64,000 nucleotides of DNA from Asterella californica. Lineage: Eukaryota > Streptophyta > Marchantiopsida > Marchantiales > Aytoniaceae. Shown here piece after piece: positions 12,420 to 24,739 of the stretch (its first letter is position 1; each line of letters opens with the position of its first letter). Location of the stretch: positions 7,378,001-7,442,000 of the forward strand of contig JAYKYS010000016.1 of NCBI GenBank assembly GCA_036924285.1. The letters run 5' to 3'. The translations under genes and the position numbers were made by a program. The notes beneath the pieces are model-generated. The model made no database searches, was not told where the DNA came from, and saw only the letters and a list, made by a program, of their open reading frames with translations.

Positions 12420-12921
12420 TAAATTTTGATGATAGAAAGAAAAATTGAGTTTACAGATTTCTCTGAGACGTCCCCACAGTGGAACTTTGACAGCAAAGGT
12501 CAACTAAGATATTCACAAAGCCCACTTATTCCCCGTGCTTGTACTCGATTACCACGGAAGATATAGAACTTCTAAATAGATTAAGTGTGCTCACATGTGA
12601 TCACGAGGTGTACCAAATAATTTATCTTTGAGATGGATACTCAAGTAAAATATGTAAGCAGAATGAACTTTTGGAAACTTTTGCTCGTTTGATGTTATCA
12701 GGAAAATATATATGTGTTAAATGAAAATTTTATACTAAATTAATAGGAAAAAAAAATATTTATAAAAATCTAACTATTAATCCAAATCTAGAACCGCGAG
12801 AAGATCCGGACATAACCATAATGCATGCGTAGACTGTCGCGCTTCTAAAAATACAAGTCCGAGAACAAGTTACTATTTATACTTTAATTTATTACGGATT
12901 AGATAGTAAATTAGTTCTCTG

Positions 12922-12960
12922 CATATTTACCTCCATCTTTCGATGGAGGAGGTGAATATG
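12922..12960. repeat. Hairpin, stem about 16 bp
   Basis: CATATTTACCTCCATC pairs with GATGGAGGAGGTGAATATG across a four-base TTTC loop, with one bulge. The same CCTCCATC core occurs in the hairpin at 3490-3600. Confidence 0.7.
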
Positions 12961-13224
12961 ATATGTACGCCTACACTATACTCAAGTGAATATGTATCCA
13001 AAGCGTACATCCGGCCGAGGAGAGAAAAAGATAATCGCATAAAGTGAGAGATAAATCTGGACTTGTAATGGTTGTGAAAAAGTTCAACCTTAGAATTAGA
13101 GAAAAAATCTATCATTTTCTAATATTATATAGAAGTGCCGTAAGAATCTTGAACCATGACACAAAAGAACCATCTTGCTCGTCTTTGTAAGGTTAAGTAA
13201 GGATTACATGTTTATAAAACATGA

Positions 13225-13585
13225 TTACTGCAATGGCAGTAGCTGGGTCTAGAGACGTGTCCGACCGGGTTCGAATCCTCAGTCCTATAGTTAACTCTAG
13301 GGTACAATGCAAGTTATTTCAAATTAATCTTTATAAGGAGAAAAGAGGATTTCAGAATGCATAGAAGGGTCTGTTTATTATTTATCTTTCAGTACAGCCA
13401 TCTAGAGCAACACACAATTCGTTGAGAATGAAAAATAAATCACGTATAAATACTATGAACGAATTTAAATACAATGAACGAACTGGACTCGGGTGAATAA
13501 GCACGGAATGTACACAACAAGGTGATAATGCAAGGATATTATACAAATATGTATAGTATGAATATGCATGCTCGATGAGTATTTT
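13225..13585 (+). repeat. SINE-like repeat with tRNA-type B box
   Basis: GGGTTCGAATCCTC at about 13268 is a perfect RNA polymerase III B box, and a possible, weaker A box (GGCAGTAGCTGGG) lies about 35 bases upstream. The acceptor stem does not close, so it is not a working tRNA gene. The downstream body, with GAACTGGACTCGGGTG and GATAATGCAAGGAT near 13480-13540, has counterparts downstream of a second tRNA-like head at 37915-38260. Confidence 0.55.
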
Positions 13586-14526
13586 TGTTTCTCATAGCAC
13601 TCGCGAGCACCAGCAACACCACCGGTCACAGAAGACGTATGAAAAGAATTTTGTCATCTTTTACTCTATACAGTCGTCTCTTCGTAAGTGCACACTATGC
13701 AAGTGCAATTTCTCCATAGGCGCAATCCGAAATTCTACTCGTTTGCGATGTACACTGCGGAAGTGCTAACGTGCAGTTTTCAAAACTGCAAGCTATTCCT
13801 GCTTCTTTTTCACTAGCGACAAATTGTATAACTGCAAACTCTCTGAATGTACAAATTACTTTTATGAGAATATTTAACCTGCATGGAAAACTCTATTGTT
13901 CTCTAAGATCTCAGAAATTCTGTACAGTCACAAATCTTCATATCATGCTTTCTTGCCATGATCGGAACCAAGATTACACTCAAACATGCAAGTCTCCTCA
14001 AGTTCTGGCATTTGAGATTTGGTATCTTCAGTCGAGTTCTTAACATAAACCGGAAATTTATCATACCTTCTTCAAGTGCAAGCAGTATTGCTATGCGGCG
14101 ATCTTATCCGACAAATGTCTGCGACTTCTTGCTCACTGGAGTCTGATGTCCTTCGCTCCGTCGTCTAAGATACTCTAGGGGCTCAGGTTCTCCTCCTACT
14201 TGGCCCATGGAATCTATGGAGTGTATGGAGCATCTGGAGCATCTGGAGCATCTGGCTGGTGATGTTCATACGGCATATTCCGGAAGATATGGAATTTGGT
14301 TACCGAGTGATAGCTGCAAGCAGCGAACATGTCGCAAGCAGCCCGGATCTTACGTTCCTCATATACGAAGCCAGGGAAAGGACTCACTGTTTGGCTACTG
14401 TTCCACCCGCCTTTCACAACTGATTCTGCACAGAATTTGCCGTCAAATTTCAGGACTCGCACATTCTCCTCCGTATAGAAGGAATCGCAAGAGACTGAGA
14501 ACTGCACACTGACACAGAGGGCAGAA

Positions 14527-17500
14527 ATGGGAGAATTCAGTGGTGTGACTGGCATGCAGCCACTTTTTTCTTTCGGAGTTGTGGCCGACGTTCAGTTTGC
14601 AGAAAAGAACGATAAAGGACCTGGTAAGATTTTTACCCGTAGCAGCGTGTCATGGGGAAACAGTGACTGCCAGGCCATAGATGCAGGTTAGGGTGGCTGA
14701 GTTTCAGTGTAAAGTACTTTCTCCATATTCTAACGAGCAGTGTCCCAGTGTCTCTTTGCCCAGAGATAGTGAAGAGTTCATTGAGTAAGACATGAGTTTT
14801 CTTTCTTACTCAATGAAGGTCTGCTGGTTCATTGAAGAGTTCTTTCTAGATTCCTACAAGAGTGGCCTCTCTTTCTCCGATGCAGGAATGATACATTCGC
14901 AACATTCCGACAGATAGAAAAGATTTCTGCAAAAGAAGAATTTCTGTCATACTGGGGTCGATCGACTTACAATACACCATCTAGGTGAAGAACTGAATGT
15001 GAGGAGGAAACTGTGAATTGTATGATTATCGATCGAATGAACGGACAGAGATGTAAGTGATGGCAGAAGTTGCTACTTCAGAGACTTTTTAAAGTAGAAA
15101 ATGCATTTGAAGTCTTGCAGACTTGTCGAGGTTGGAGGGTATCCTTGGGAAGGACTCTCCTATTCGACTTGACGGGCAGAAGCTGTAGTGATGGTATGAA
15201 TCTGAGTTGTTGTCGTGCCAACAACCTGATAAGTCTGTTTGCATTCTCTGTAGATGAGGACGGACGTGTGCAGCGATACAGAGAGGCTGCAGGGAAGCTT
15301 GAAAAGGCGGTAAATGCTTTCAACGCCAATAAACGGAATTTGCAGTGAGTTGAAAATTATTTTGAAAATCTTGTTATCCTTTCTGATAGAGTGCGTCCTA
15401 TGTTTGCTGACTTTCCTTTCTTGTGAACTTTTCTCTGTTTTCGTTGTATTCATGATGGCAAGCGTTGTGACATCTCTTGAGTGCCTGAGATCCTCAGATT
15501 TGTTCTTACTTTGGGAGACATCATCGATGGAAATATAACAGTTGAACAGACTGAGTTAGATTTCGAAGAAGTGCTGATTCGTCTTGCCAAGGTGAGGGTT
15601 CTGTTTCTATCCCGCTCAATCTACGTTATATGTCAGTTTCTAAGCTTTCTTCTTTCTAGCTGATTATTAAGCAATCGAAAGTGGCATGACCGTGTTGTCT
15701 GGCACTGTACTTAGAAACTTGTTTGTGAACATTGTCTGCTATTCTCTTTGTACCAAGCAGAATCGTTTTAATTATGTGTGGATCGACAGCGTATTTGCTA
15801 TCCGAAAGCACATATGCTGTCTGCATCGGGAATATTTCATTTCCCCCGTCCTCACTTGTCTCGCAATAGACTCCCATAAATGCTCATTGTCGTTCACTTA
15901 GGCTTTGACTTGTCATATATATCTGTCGAGTACGTCTTATGATTGAGCTCCTTAGGAATGCTAATCAGATGATGTTCTCTTCTTCTATTCATGTATGTTT
16001 CAGTGTGCTATTGCTCCATACATATGGTTTAAAGTATCCCACAGGCTATACTTTCAGATTAACGATTCGTGTACTTCATGTTACCCCTTTCAGCTTCTAA
16101 CTCTCCGTTTCCTCTACTAATCAATTTCTCGTACTTACAGTGTCCACCTTCACTCCCAGATGGTAAGCTGAACCATGGTTGAAAAGAACTTCATAACCGA
16201 GAGTCCCACATTGCGGATAGAATCAGATGGAAATATTAGCGAGGAGTTGATCCCCAAGTTCAACTCTCTAGGAAACCCTCGGAGAATTTAGTAAAAGAAA
16301 AGAAGGATACACATTCACAGCTATAATTGCTGTTTATATTTATTTTCACTAAGGAATTGTTTATGCGATATATAGCTTAAATGACAAATAGCCGTAACCG
16401 AACGGCCGAACGAAGGAGATTGCAGTACGCAGGTTCCATTAGCATGTCCATGATCTAGAGAACGTATAAAGACCGACATTGGAGCATTTACCTCCACTTC
16501 TGCCCTCTTCACGCTTCAGTAGCCAAGTTGCTCGCTATCGGTGCTTCCGTATTTTAAGGTAGTTTCAGAAAACCGAAATTTCAGTCCCAGAGTCCCAGAG
16601 TCCCAGGCCGGCTAGACCTCCCCAAAATACTACATTTGCACTTCTCCCAGCCTTCGGAAGAGTCGTACCTTCTCCCATGGTTATATACACCACGCCTCCA
16701 GAATACATCACCCCACCCAGGGATGGAGTGGATACTTAACACGCGCGTTACGCAACATTTTTGCTTGCTTGAGAGCGAAACCTTCCGCAGATAGCGATCA
16801 TTAACATGTAATCACGGCTGTAGATAGTGACTTGTCTCTCACGTCCTCTTCATGTGAAGTGCCTTTACTTGGTGCAGCATGGAAGCTTCATAAACACCAG
16901 AGAGACCGAGGATTATGAACGCAGCTTGTCCCTCGTCTCAACCGACCTTTCTTTGGCCACATGTAGGTCACAAGTTATCTCTGGGTATTTACAATATAAC
17001 ATTATAGAATATATATATCGAAGATAAATAGCAGTAGCTAACAGGACTTGCACACAAATTATTCACCTATCTACCAGTAGCAAACACAGTACTGCACAGG
17101 TTACTGATCACTCGCTTCACACGAGGTTTGCAACGCAGCTCACAGACGAGTTAAGCTACCCCCTCCTCACTCACGACTTTACGAGGAGAATTCTCAGACT
17201 AACACACCGTAGTCTGGTCACGAATGAAATGTACCCACACCTGAGCCCAAGGCGCATACCGGTAGAGATATATACAGGTCGAATGTTGCAGGTTAGGGTT
17301 TAGAGACCAGCTTAGGGTTTCTGACCACCATTTGAGCTTGCGTTTTTGCTAAAATAAGTTAGTTGACCGAGTTCACTAATCTGAGACTATTTGTCTCAAC
17401 AAATAATATATCACTCCTAAGAGACAAATCTGGCTCTTGGTAAGTACGCAGCCCTTAACCTGAAACGGTTGAAGTGTTAAAGAAACTAACAATCTCGGCA

Positions 17501-19838
17501 CACTAAGAAGAACCACCTCAAGGTAGTTTAAGCTCCTGGCCTCATAATAGATTGAACATCCTCCTGGGCATTTGTCCTACCAATAGGTGAGACCGTTTAC
17601 AGTAAAGCCATAGGCACCTATTGGCACAAACTGTGCGGCCTCCCTAGCGTACTTCTACCCATTTACGTACGAACTAGATTTTAGGCTAGGCGAGGACTCT
17701 ATCGCCGCCGACACTAACCCTGTAAGCATGAATTCCCTCTCTGAAAATTTGCGCATCATGTGATTAATTTGATTTAATGAACCCATAATATTCTGCTTAA
17801 ACTCTCAATTCCTTTCCCCTGGAAATATTTAAAATACGTCTTGTTCAAGGTCTGCATTGTATAGACCCTTAGTATTTTCTTTTCTGATTTGATGATACTC
17901 GCTTCGCGACAGAACTCCTAACAGCTTTTGCTGGTTTTGATGGATGGTGCAGCTTGAGCTGAAAGCATATCATCTTCTAGGAAACCACTGCTTGAGTTTA
18001 CCCCGAGAAACGTTAATGGAAAAACTGAGTATGCCTGCACTTTACTATCAAGAAGAAATTCATCCAGGGTGGACTCTGGTCAGTTTTTTTTTCCCTCCAT
18101 TTTTTGGTCCTAGCGGCAACACTGAAATCGTTGTGTATGTCTAGAGGTATTGTTTCCGTAGTACATTCCATGCCGTAGCCTTTCGACTGTGTTGAGACAC
18201 AGAGATAGGAGGAAGGAACAAGATCATTCCTTTCTTTGACACGGCGGCGAGTTGATAACGACTTGTTCATTTGCAGGTTGTTTTGGATTCTATGGATTTG
18301 AGTCTAAGATGGCCTCTTGACACCGAAAAGTATAAGGTAACTTCCATTCAACGCCCATATGTTTGGTCTGTACGTATCAAACGGGTGCTGTACCTCGAGC
18401 CTTCACCTGATTTAGCTTCTTCCCAAGAAAAACGTTCCTTGGCGTTACAGTCAGTTTGTAAGATGTAGGGATGCCTAAACCTCTAAGAATGTATGTAGCT
18501 GGCAGCCCACGAGATGCGATTGGCATGATACTATCGGGAAGTATCAACATTAAAAAAGAAGGATACGGTTCATGTTTATGTTCAGCAGCTATGTTCTATC
18601 GGATTCGACTTTCTGCCTCATATTATTCATGGCTTCCAGCCTTGGGTCAGGGTTGATGACAGGGTACATCTACTGGCTCAAATGCAGGAGGGCTTGAAAT
18701 ATACTGAAGAGCACCCGATAGTAAAGGATCAAACTTCGTGGAACGGTGGTCTTGGAACGGAACAGAAAGCCTGGCTTGCTGGATTACTTCAAGAGGCTGA
18801 AAGGTGTGGATCTGTTTACTGTATACTGTCTTGACATGGGCAGTACTGCAGGCACTAGGACACTGGCAGTGCCCCATCGAATTTAGTCTCTTTCCTAACC
18901 CAGAATGTCTCATCCAGAGGATAAGTTCCTAACTGCTATGCATGTAATAAGTTGTCTCATGGGTGTACACCTGGAAGTTCGCCTATCTTGTCTTGTCTCC
19001 TGACGCAATATTTCGAGCGACGTGACTGTTCCAGTTGGAAATTTTGTGTCAAGGGTTTGAAGGTACTGTTCAAAGTCGTGTGTTGGCTTACATAGTTTAT
19101 AGAGCTTTTTGACAGTTCCACTGTGCTTGACTTCTACTAACAAGCCTTTCGATATTGTACTGCTGCAGAGAAGGGAGGAAAGTGATAGTAGCCGCTCATC
19201 ACCCAGTGTTGGAAGGATCAGCACCCGTCCCACTTCTCATGTGGAATCATGACGAGGTCAGTCGAATACTTTGTCTCAGTTTTTTCACATTTACGAGTTA
19301 TTGAGGGTGTTGCCACTCTACCTGGTATTCTTTGCATCCTTCAAAACGTGAAGGTGGTTGGATGGCACAGGTTTCATCCATGTTGCTGGCGAGTTCATCG
19401 GTGGTTATCTTTCTTTGTGGTAGGGTGGTCTCCAGCTGAGATAGTTCTTCGTTCCAGCTGTCTCTTCTTGTACTGCCCGCTTCAGAATACGGGCGAAATG
19501 TAATCGTCTGTTATCTTACTCGCCTCCGGCGTTCATCTTACGAGGAGTTAGCTCCAGTATCCTTACCTCACAAGGATGAGCAGAAACAAGAGTGTTGATG
19601 TGTTCTTCTGTTTTGCTATTTCTGAGGAATTTTTGCAGATGAACTCATATCTGGTGAATCAGGTCATTACCATCCTGGAGGTTATGTGAGGGTCAACAAC
19701 CAGCATTTCGTCACTTTACAAGCTATTCTTGAAGCGCCTCCTGGAACAGAAGCGCATGCTTTGGTTCACGTGTTCAACGACCACGTATCGATCGAGGGTT
19801 ATGGATCTGTTGAAAGTAGAAATCTGACAATAGCTTGA
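14527..19838 (+). CDS. Mn-dependent ADP-ribose/CDP-alcohol diphosphatase-like metallophosphatase
   Basis: A calcineurin-like phosphoesterase of the ADPRM family, which splits ADP-ribose and CDP-alcohols to nucleoside monophosphates, probably in the cytosol. Exons in phase by eye: 14527-14623, 15254-15344, 15498-15591, 17953-18078, 18277-18336, 18640-18803, 19169-19256, 19458 to about 19540, and about 19640-19838. All metal-binding motifs appear in order: GVVADVQ in exon 1 (family 'GVxADxQ'), TLGDIIDG in exon 3, HLLGNHCLSLPRE in exon 4, VVLDSMDLS in exon 5, TSWNGGLGTEQKAWL in exon 6 (family 'NGGxGxxQLxWL'), VIVAAHHPVLEG in exon 7 and GHYHPGGY in the last exon (family 'GHDHxGGY'). The start ATG lies just before the first strand, as in plant homologues. 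The exon 8/9 junction is not settled. Intron 3 is long (15592-17952) and carries no gene. Confidence 0.85.
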
Positions 19839-21314
19839 TATTTCTTAGGGCAGCTCGGAACATCTGTCAGCTCTACCGTTGACTGCTAGGTAGTTCTATG
19901 AGGAATCTCGCTCCCTACTGGAATTTCACAGCTCCATATCTCGAAACGAAGCCCCTAAACAGAAACTTATCATTCCGAAAATGAGCAGCAATATGGGGCT
20001 GTTACCATGAAGCCCGCCACTGGTTCGAAACCGATATGCCACAAGATTTTCAAGCTAGGACAGCGAAGAACAAGGACATATCCTCTCATCTCCCCGGTAC
20101 ATTATCTACAGTTTGATAGGAGCGGCAACCTCCATGCAGTTCAACTATACATCCTGCCAGTTTCAACATAAACAAAGCGGATGCTGCCATGTGAAGGTGC
20201 ACAGGAGACAAGGGTTCAAAGCACTTCTGTAGGCTTATGCTTTGCCCGTCTCGTGGTTTATTACTCTGTGTTTGAGGGCGTATTAATTTGACTCTCATCT
20301 CAAACAAGAATATGAAGGTAGAGAAGAAAACTGAATATGAACAGGCGTTCGAGGATAGGAAGCATGAGATGTAGTATAGACAGTAAAGTGGGTTGTATAA
20401 TTTATACCGGATTTCTAACCAGGTTATGTCAACCTGTACTGTCTTTGTTAGAGTTCAGAATCGATAAGATCGCAGATATAAGATACAGTTGCGGGGCACG
20501 ATAAAGCCAAACAGCTAATCCTATCGATCAATCAACAGCTACGGCATTTCGCGACAGCATGTTTCCTCTAATCCCCTTTTACTTCCTTCAACTCGACGAT
20601 AGACGGAGTGTTTGATAACTTGAAGTTGCCAAATTAGTCTAGAAATGTGTCTAAGTTGGACAAGCGTTGAAAGATCTAAACGGGCTAGACACTCTGGAGA
20701 AGCTAAAGGTATCTGGGTTCGAATGGACCCTAACCAGACTTTTCTTTTCTTTGTCAGAAAGGGTCTTGGACTTGGGTTTGTCCAACACCACAAAAGCAAT
20801 ATATTGTTGATGTAGAACGTAAATCACAAAGATCACTTCCGTTGCCTTAACACTCTTCATAAATTGCCACCACTTTCTCCTGCTAATTTTCTATAGTACA
20901 GTATCTGTAAACGAGCACCCACAAGATGACTTTTCATCTGCACCGATGATAGCGTCCGATCTGATGCGAATGTGAACCGAGTCTAAGTGTCTACTTACAG
21001 GTCCATGAGGGGACAGCAAACTCAAGGTGCATATCACGACGACGTAGTGCCGAGCAGTAGTTCTACTACAGTACACAGCGACCAACTTGGTACGGTTCTT
21101 GGTTGGAAGCGTATCGACCTGAGGTAGTGGCGGCTGTACTTTCTCAAACCTGCCACAGTGTCGGCATCGGGTTCAATTGTCGTGCCATTATCGACCGAAA
21201 TCGACGAGCCCGTTTAGGGCGGAAGCAAGCCAGGGCCATTTCCTTCCAAGAGTAGACAGGAAGGAACCTCACGCGTTCGTTGCAGGGGCATCTCGATTTA
21301 GTTGCCCTGAAGCG
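19839..21314. other. Intergenic DNA between diphosphatase and bL20m genes
   Basis: No domain in any frame. It holds the diphosphatase 3' UTR and, toward 21100-21314, the bL20m 5' region. The reading frame stays open upstream of the bL20m ATG to about 21177, but without an ATG. Confidence 0.5.
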
Positions 21315-21808
21315 ATGAACAACTGGGAAATTTTGCAGTTGGCCAAAGGTTTTCGAGGCCGAGCAAAGAATTGCATTCGAATTTCGAGAGAACGTGTCGA
21401 GAAAGCATTGCAGTATGCTTATCGAGATCGACGAAACAAGAAGAGGGACATGCGTGGCCTGTGGATTCAGCGCATCAACGCCGGTGCTCGTCAACATGGG
21501 GTATATATCTGAAATCTGCTCATGATCTTGCCTTGCGTCCTCATTGCTATTTGAAAGGATGTTTCCACAGGATGAGTCTGTGTTTCCCTAATCGTCCTTC
21601 TGACTTGCCTACGGCAATCTTTTCCGCGACTGATTGGCGCTTGCAGGTGAACTACGGACAGTTTATGCACGGTTTGAACAACGAGAATGTGCAGTTGAAC
21701 AGGAAGGTGCTTTCCGAGTTAGCAATGCATGAACCTTACAGCTTCAAGACGCTCGTTGACGTATCACGCGCTGCGTTCCAGCATCAGCACGCGCACCTGA
21801 AGAAATGA
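21315..21808 (+). CDS. Mitochondrial large-subunit ribosomal protein bL20m
   Basis: Two exons, 21315-21500 and 21647-21808, joined in phase 0 across a 146-bp GT-AG intron, give 115 residues. The sequence follows bacterial L20 closely: [13 protein letters not shown] near the N terminus, [19 protein letters not shown] in the rRNA-binding helix region, and [20 protein letters not shown] across the splice site. [16 protein letters not shown] then makes up the C-terminal half. The start MNNWEI corresponds to the MNKxEI start of other plant nuclear L20 genes, which lack a classical cleaved presequence. The protein binds 23S-type rRNA early in assembly of the organellar large subunit. Plant plastids have their own rpl20, so a nuclear copy of this type is expected to serve mitochondria. 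Length is close to the usual 115-126 residues, and nothing is broken. Confidence 0.95.
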
Positions 21809-24700
21809 CGCCCTGTTTATTAGAGGGCTGAGAGCGTTCTGCTCCTGGATGCTTCGGGGTATGCATTTTATCGAGATAAATGCTCGATGCCTCCAAATCT
21901 CTGCGATGCCGAATACTGAGAGCGCGAACACGCTGACGAACATGAATGCGAAGGAGTTAGAAATGAGTTTCTTACCTCTACTAGCTCGTCTGATTGTGGA
22001 TTCAGCAAGGATTGTGTCACGTCGGTGAGTCTCCAGCGTCGACTCCTTGAAAGAGGGGATGACATATGCAGATCTTTTCTCTAGAAAGCTAAAATCTGAT
22101 TAAGGAGCATATTGTCAATATCTATCTAGCTGAGTAATTTCATGTTCTGTTTGAGACTCAGACCAGGTCTGCTGCTATCACTCCGCAAAGAAGCTGAGAC
22201 ATCGATAGACTTCGCAAACAAGATGTGGAAGGGAAGCGTGTCTTTTACCTTTGATTCTCTGCTTCACATAGCTCACGATCTCATAGTGAAATCTTTGAAG
22301 GGAGGCGAAGTAGCACTGTAAACTTTCAGGGCTTGATAGCGCGATCGATGGACGTTGTAGTTAGCAATGTTTTTATTTTATGACAAGGCAGAATGCCCGA
22401 CTTAGATTGTAGTACTAGATTGAAAGCCGCTGTACTTTCCTTGAAAGTGCTTGACCGAAGCATTTGTTATTATGAAGATCTTAAAATTGTGACAAGGATA
22501 TGCTTGCGGTCAAGTAAGATTTCTCGAACTATGACATTTGTCCGCTTTCAAAAGGGTATCACTTGGCAGGGACCATTGCAGGTTCCAGTCTCTAACTCCT
22601 GAGTATCTTCTGTAATCACGGCAGAGATAAAAAATTAAGTCGTTTATTGTTATCTTGCAGTCTCTAGAGTAGTTTATTTCTGCTCATCATCAACAATTTC
22701 CATCTCCACTGGACGAAAAACTCATGCAGTCTTAGTTACAAGTTTCACACTCTTTTCATACGACATCTTCATGATATCCAAGGATGATAACTTCACATGT
22801 CTCATTTCCAATCTTTATCTCCACCGATTTCGTAAGCAACGAGCTCTAAAATGTTTGAGCAGTAACACTTATCGATCGTCAGAATGTTTGAGCAGTAACA
22901 CTTATCGATCACATCTGACGTTATTCAGTCAATCTAAAATGTAACAATTCATATCGAGCAGTTCAAGTTCATTGTTTGATCAAACACATGATAACGTGAA
23001 ACCTTTTTGACATTGAAATTATTACCGTCGTACGTGTAAAAAAATTCATCGTTCGCGTTCTCTCATCGACATTGAGTTCTACCAACTGTTGTAATCGAAC
23101 ATCTCACACAAACCTAGGTCTTCCATCTTTGTAAGTATATGACGTTGGAAAGCTCATCAACGTCGAGCCATCTGACTGTGATCGATCGTGAAATAGAGAT
23201 AAAAAATGAACAAGAATGCAAGAGCCAACTAGCTCGTCCACAACGGCTGAAGCCTCTCACATAAACTATACTTTGACTATAGGTCATTTATTGCTCAACA
23301 AGGTCAGTTCTCAACCACCAGAAGACAAATCCACTTCCAAACACAACAAATAGAAGAAATCTGAACTCCAAATGTTTTATTCCAGAGATACTCAAAAGTC
23401 TTCCACATACGTCAATTTGACAATCGGTCTCAACTCCATAAAACCTATTTACGTTGATCACAACAGATCATTCCCAAGCAGTCAATCATCACTTGTTCTC
23501 TCAAATAACAAATTGCTCTTCAAAACTCTACAATTGATGAAAAGTTGAACCCTCAACGCCTTGTATCTTTTCTTGCAATAGCTTCAACACTAAAATCTTT
23601 CAGAAATTTCACTTTCTCAATCTCTGTCTTCTCCTTCACTCAAAGAGATGTTCTATGTTCATCAGATTCACCTCCAAACAATTTAGTAGATAAAATTCAA
23701 GCTTCCCAACTCTTATTCTTCTCTTTGTGGCAACCTTCCAACTGAAATCTTCTGAAAATTGATCCTCTCAATCTTTGGTTTCTCTTGCACGTCTCAACGG
23801 CTTCCTCTTGGGCAAAAAGTAGAATACTCTCTTTCGTGACGTCGATTATTTTCTCCAAACCCTAACACCCCTGCTAAGCTATGGTCATTATAAGCATACC
23901 TACTTATCAAGTAAGCAGGCCCTTTACTAAGCTAGACCTTTCTTATTATTTACGTAACAGTCAAGCAAACTCCTTGCCAAGCTAGGCCATTGATTATTAA
24001 AAATTTCTCAAATCTTGATGTCATCTTGATGCCACCTTGATTATAATCACATGTCATCCAATGTAGACCGAAGCCCTTACACTTATGAAGCCACCCCACA
24101 GGTCTTACATCTCCCCATATGCGCATCAAGTATCTCTCATGCTATAATCAAAGTGGCATGTGGAGGTTTAGACCAGGAAGCTCACGATTAAAGGAGATAC
24201 TGATCTCTCGTCCCTAGACATGCAGGACGTGGGTGCATATCCAACATAAACTCCCATCCAAGAGACCAACATGCCAAAATAAGAAACACAGACCAAGAGG
24301 ATTTGATACGGAGACCTCTTTCTTCTTAGGTGGGTGTCCTATCTGTGAGATGATCTCTGTGTGCATGTGTGTGACTTTGACATGACCTCTCGATTATCAT
24401 CGAGTGAATGATGTCAACAAACGGAGATCTTACGCCCTCCGCAACAAAATATCTGATGGTAATGCTTGCTGCTATCCTCTAACAACTGATATGGACAACA
24501 ACTCAGGATATCTCTGCACCAAACGTGTCACATGACGCAATGAGATGCATCTCGTAATCTCATCTCTCTTCACATACAAGTATCGTTGTACTCGTATACT
24601 TGCCTACAATATCGCAATCAAATTTGTGTTGATCTTTCCGAATTGCTCCAACAAACACACTCTTCTCTGGATACTATCATAGAATGAGAGTCGTATCCAA
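21809..24700. other. Intergenic DNA, no gene recognised
   Basis: Contains a 33-bp tandem duplication (22850-22910). The stretch 23800-24700 lies on the 3' side of the minus-strand retroelement and may be its untranslated 3' part, but no LTR was found there. Confidence 0.45.
22850..22910. repeat. 33-bp tandem duplication
   Basis: A 28-base block beginning AATGTTTGAGCAGTAACA and ending TTATCGATC occurs at 22850 and at 22883 without mismatch. Confidence 0.9.
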
Positions 24701-24739
24701 CGATGATAAAGTCACAAGACCAGTAGCAAGAACAACCCA

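Larger units (their letters stand above)
9990..12427. mobile_element. 2.4-kb foldback DNA element with 8-bp target duplication
   Basis: The element spans 9998-12419. It opens with GAACCCTACAGTGGTGTCA and closes with the near-exact reverse complement. The inverted ends are long: 9998-10210 on the left (213 bp) against 12221-12419 on the right (199 bp), roughly 85-90% alike by eye, with the left arm carrying about 14 extra bases near 10085-10110. TAAATTTT stands on both sides (9990-9997 and 12420-12427), a perfect 8-bp target duplication. No transposase is encoded, so it is non-autonomous. Inside are three tandem arrays and nothing else. An 8-bp duplication fits hAT, P or some MULE transposons; such long ends would favour a MULE-like or Foldback type. 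The superfamily is unresolved. A smaller relative with the same ends lies at 52722-53310. Confidence 0.88.
12428..14526. other. Intergenic DNA with a hairpin and a SINE-like repeat
   Basis: Apart from the hairpin (12922-12960) and the tRNA-like repeat (13225-13585), no feature is supported. Short frames at 13575-14555 have no recognisable domains. The stretch 14200-14526 should be the promoter and 5' UTR of the diphosphatase gene. Confidence 0.5.

Noticed and set aside
13225..13300. A tRNA gene
   Set aside because: Good B box but no acceptor-stem pairing and no intact cloverleaf; a related body occurs elsewhere, so SINE-like.
14207..14555. Plus-strand frame with HLEHLEHL repeats and its antisense
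   Set aside because: Caused by a short GGAGCATCT repeat; it lies in the presumed leader of the diphosphatase gene.
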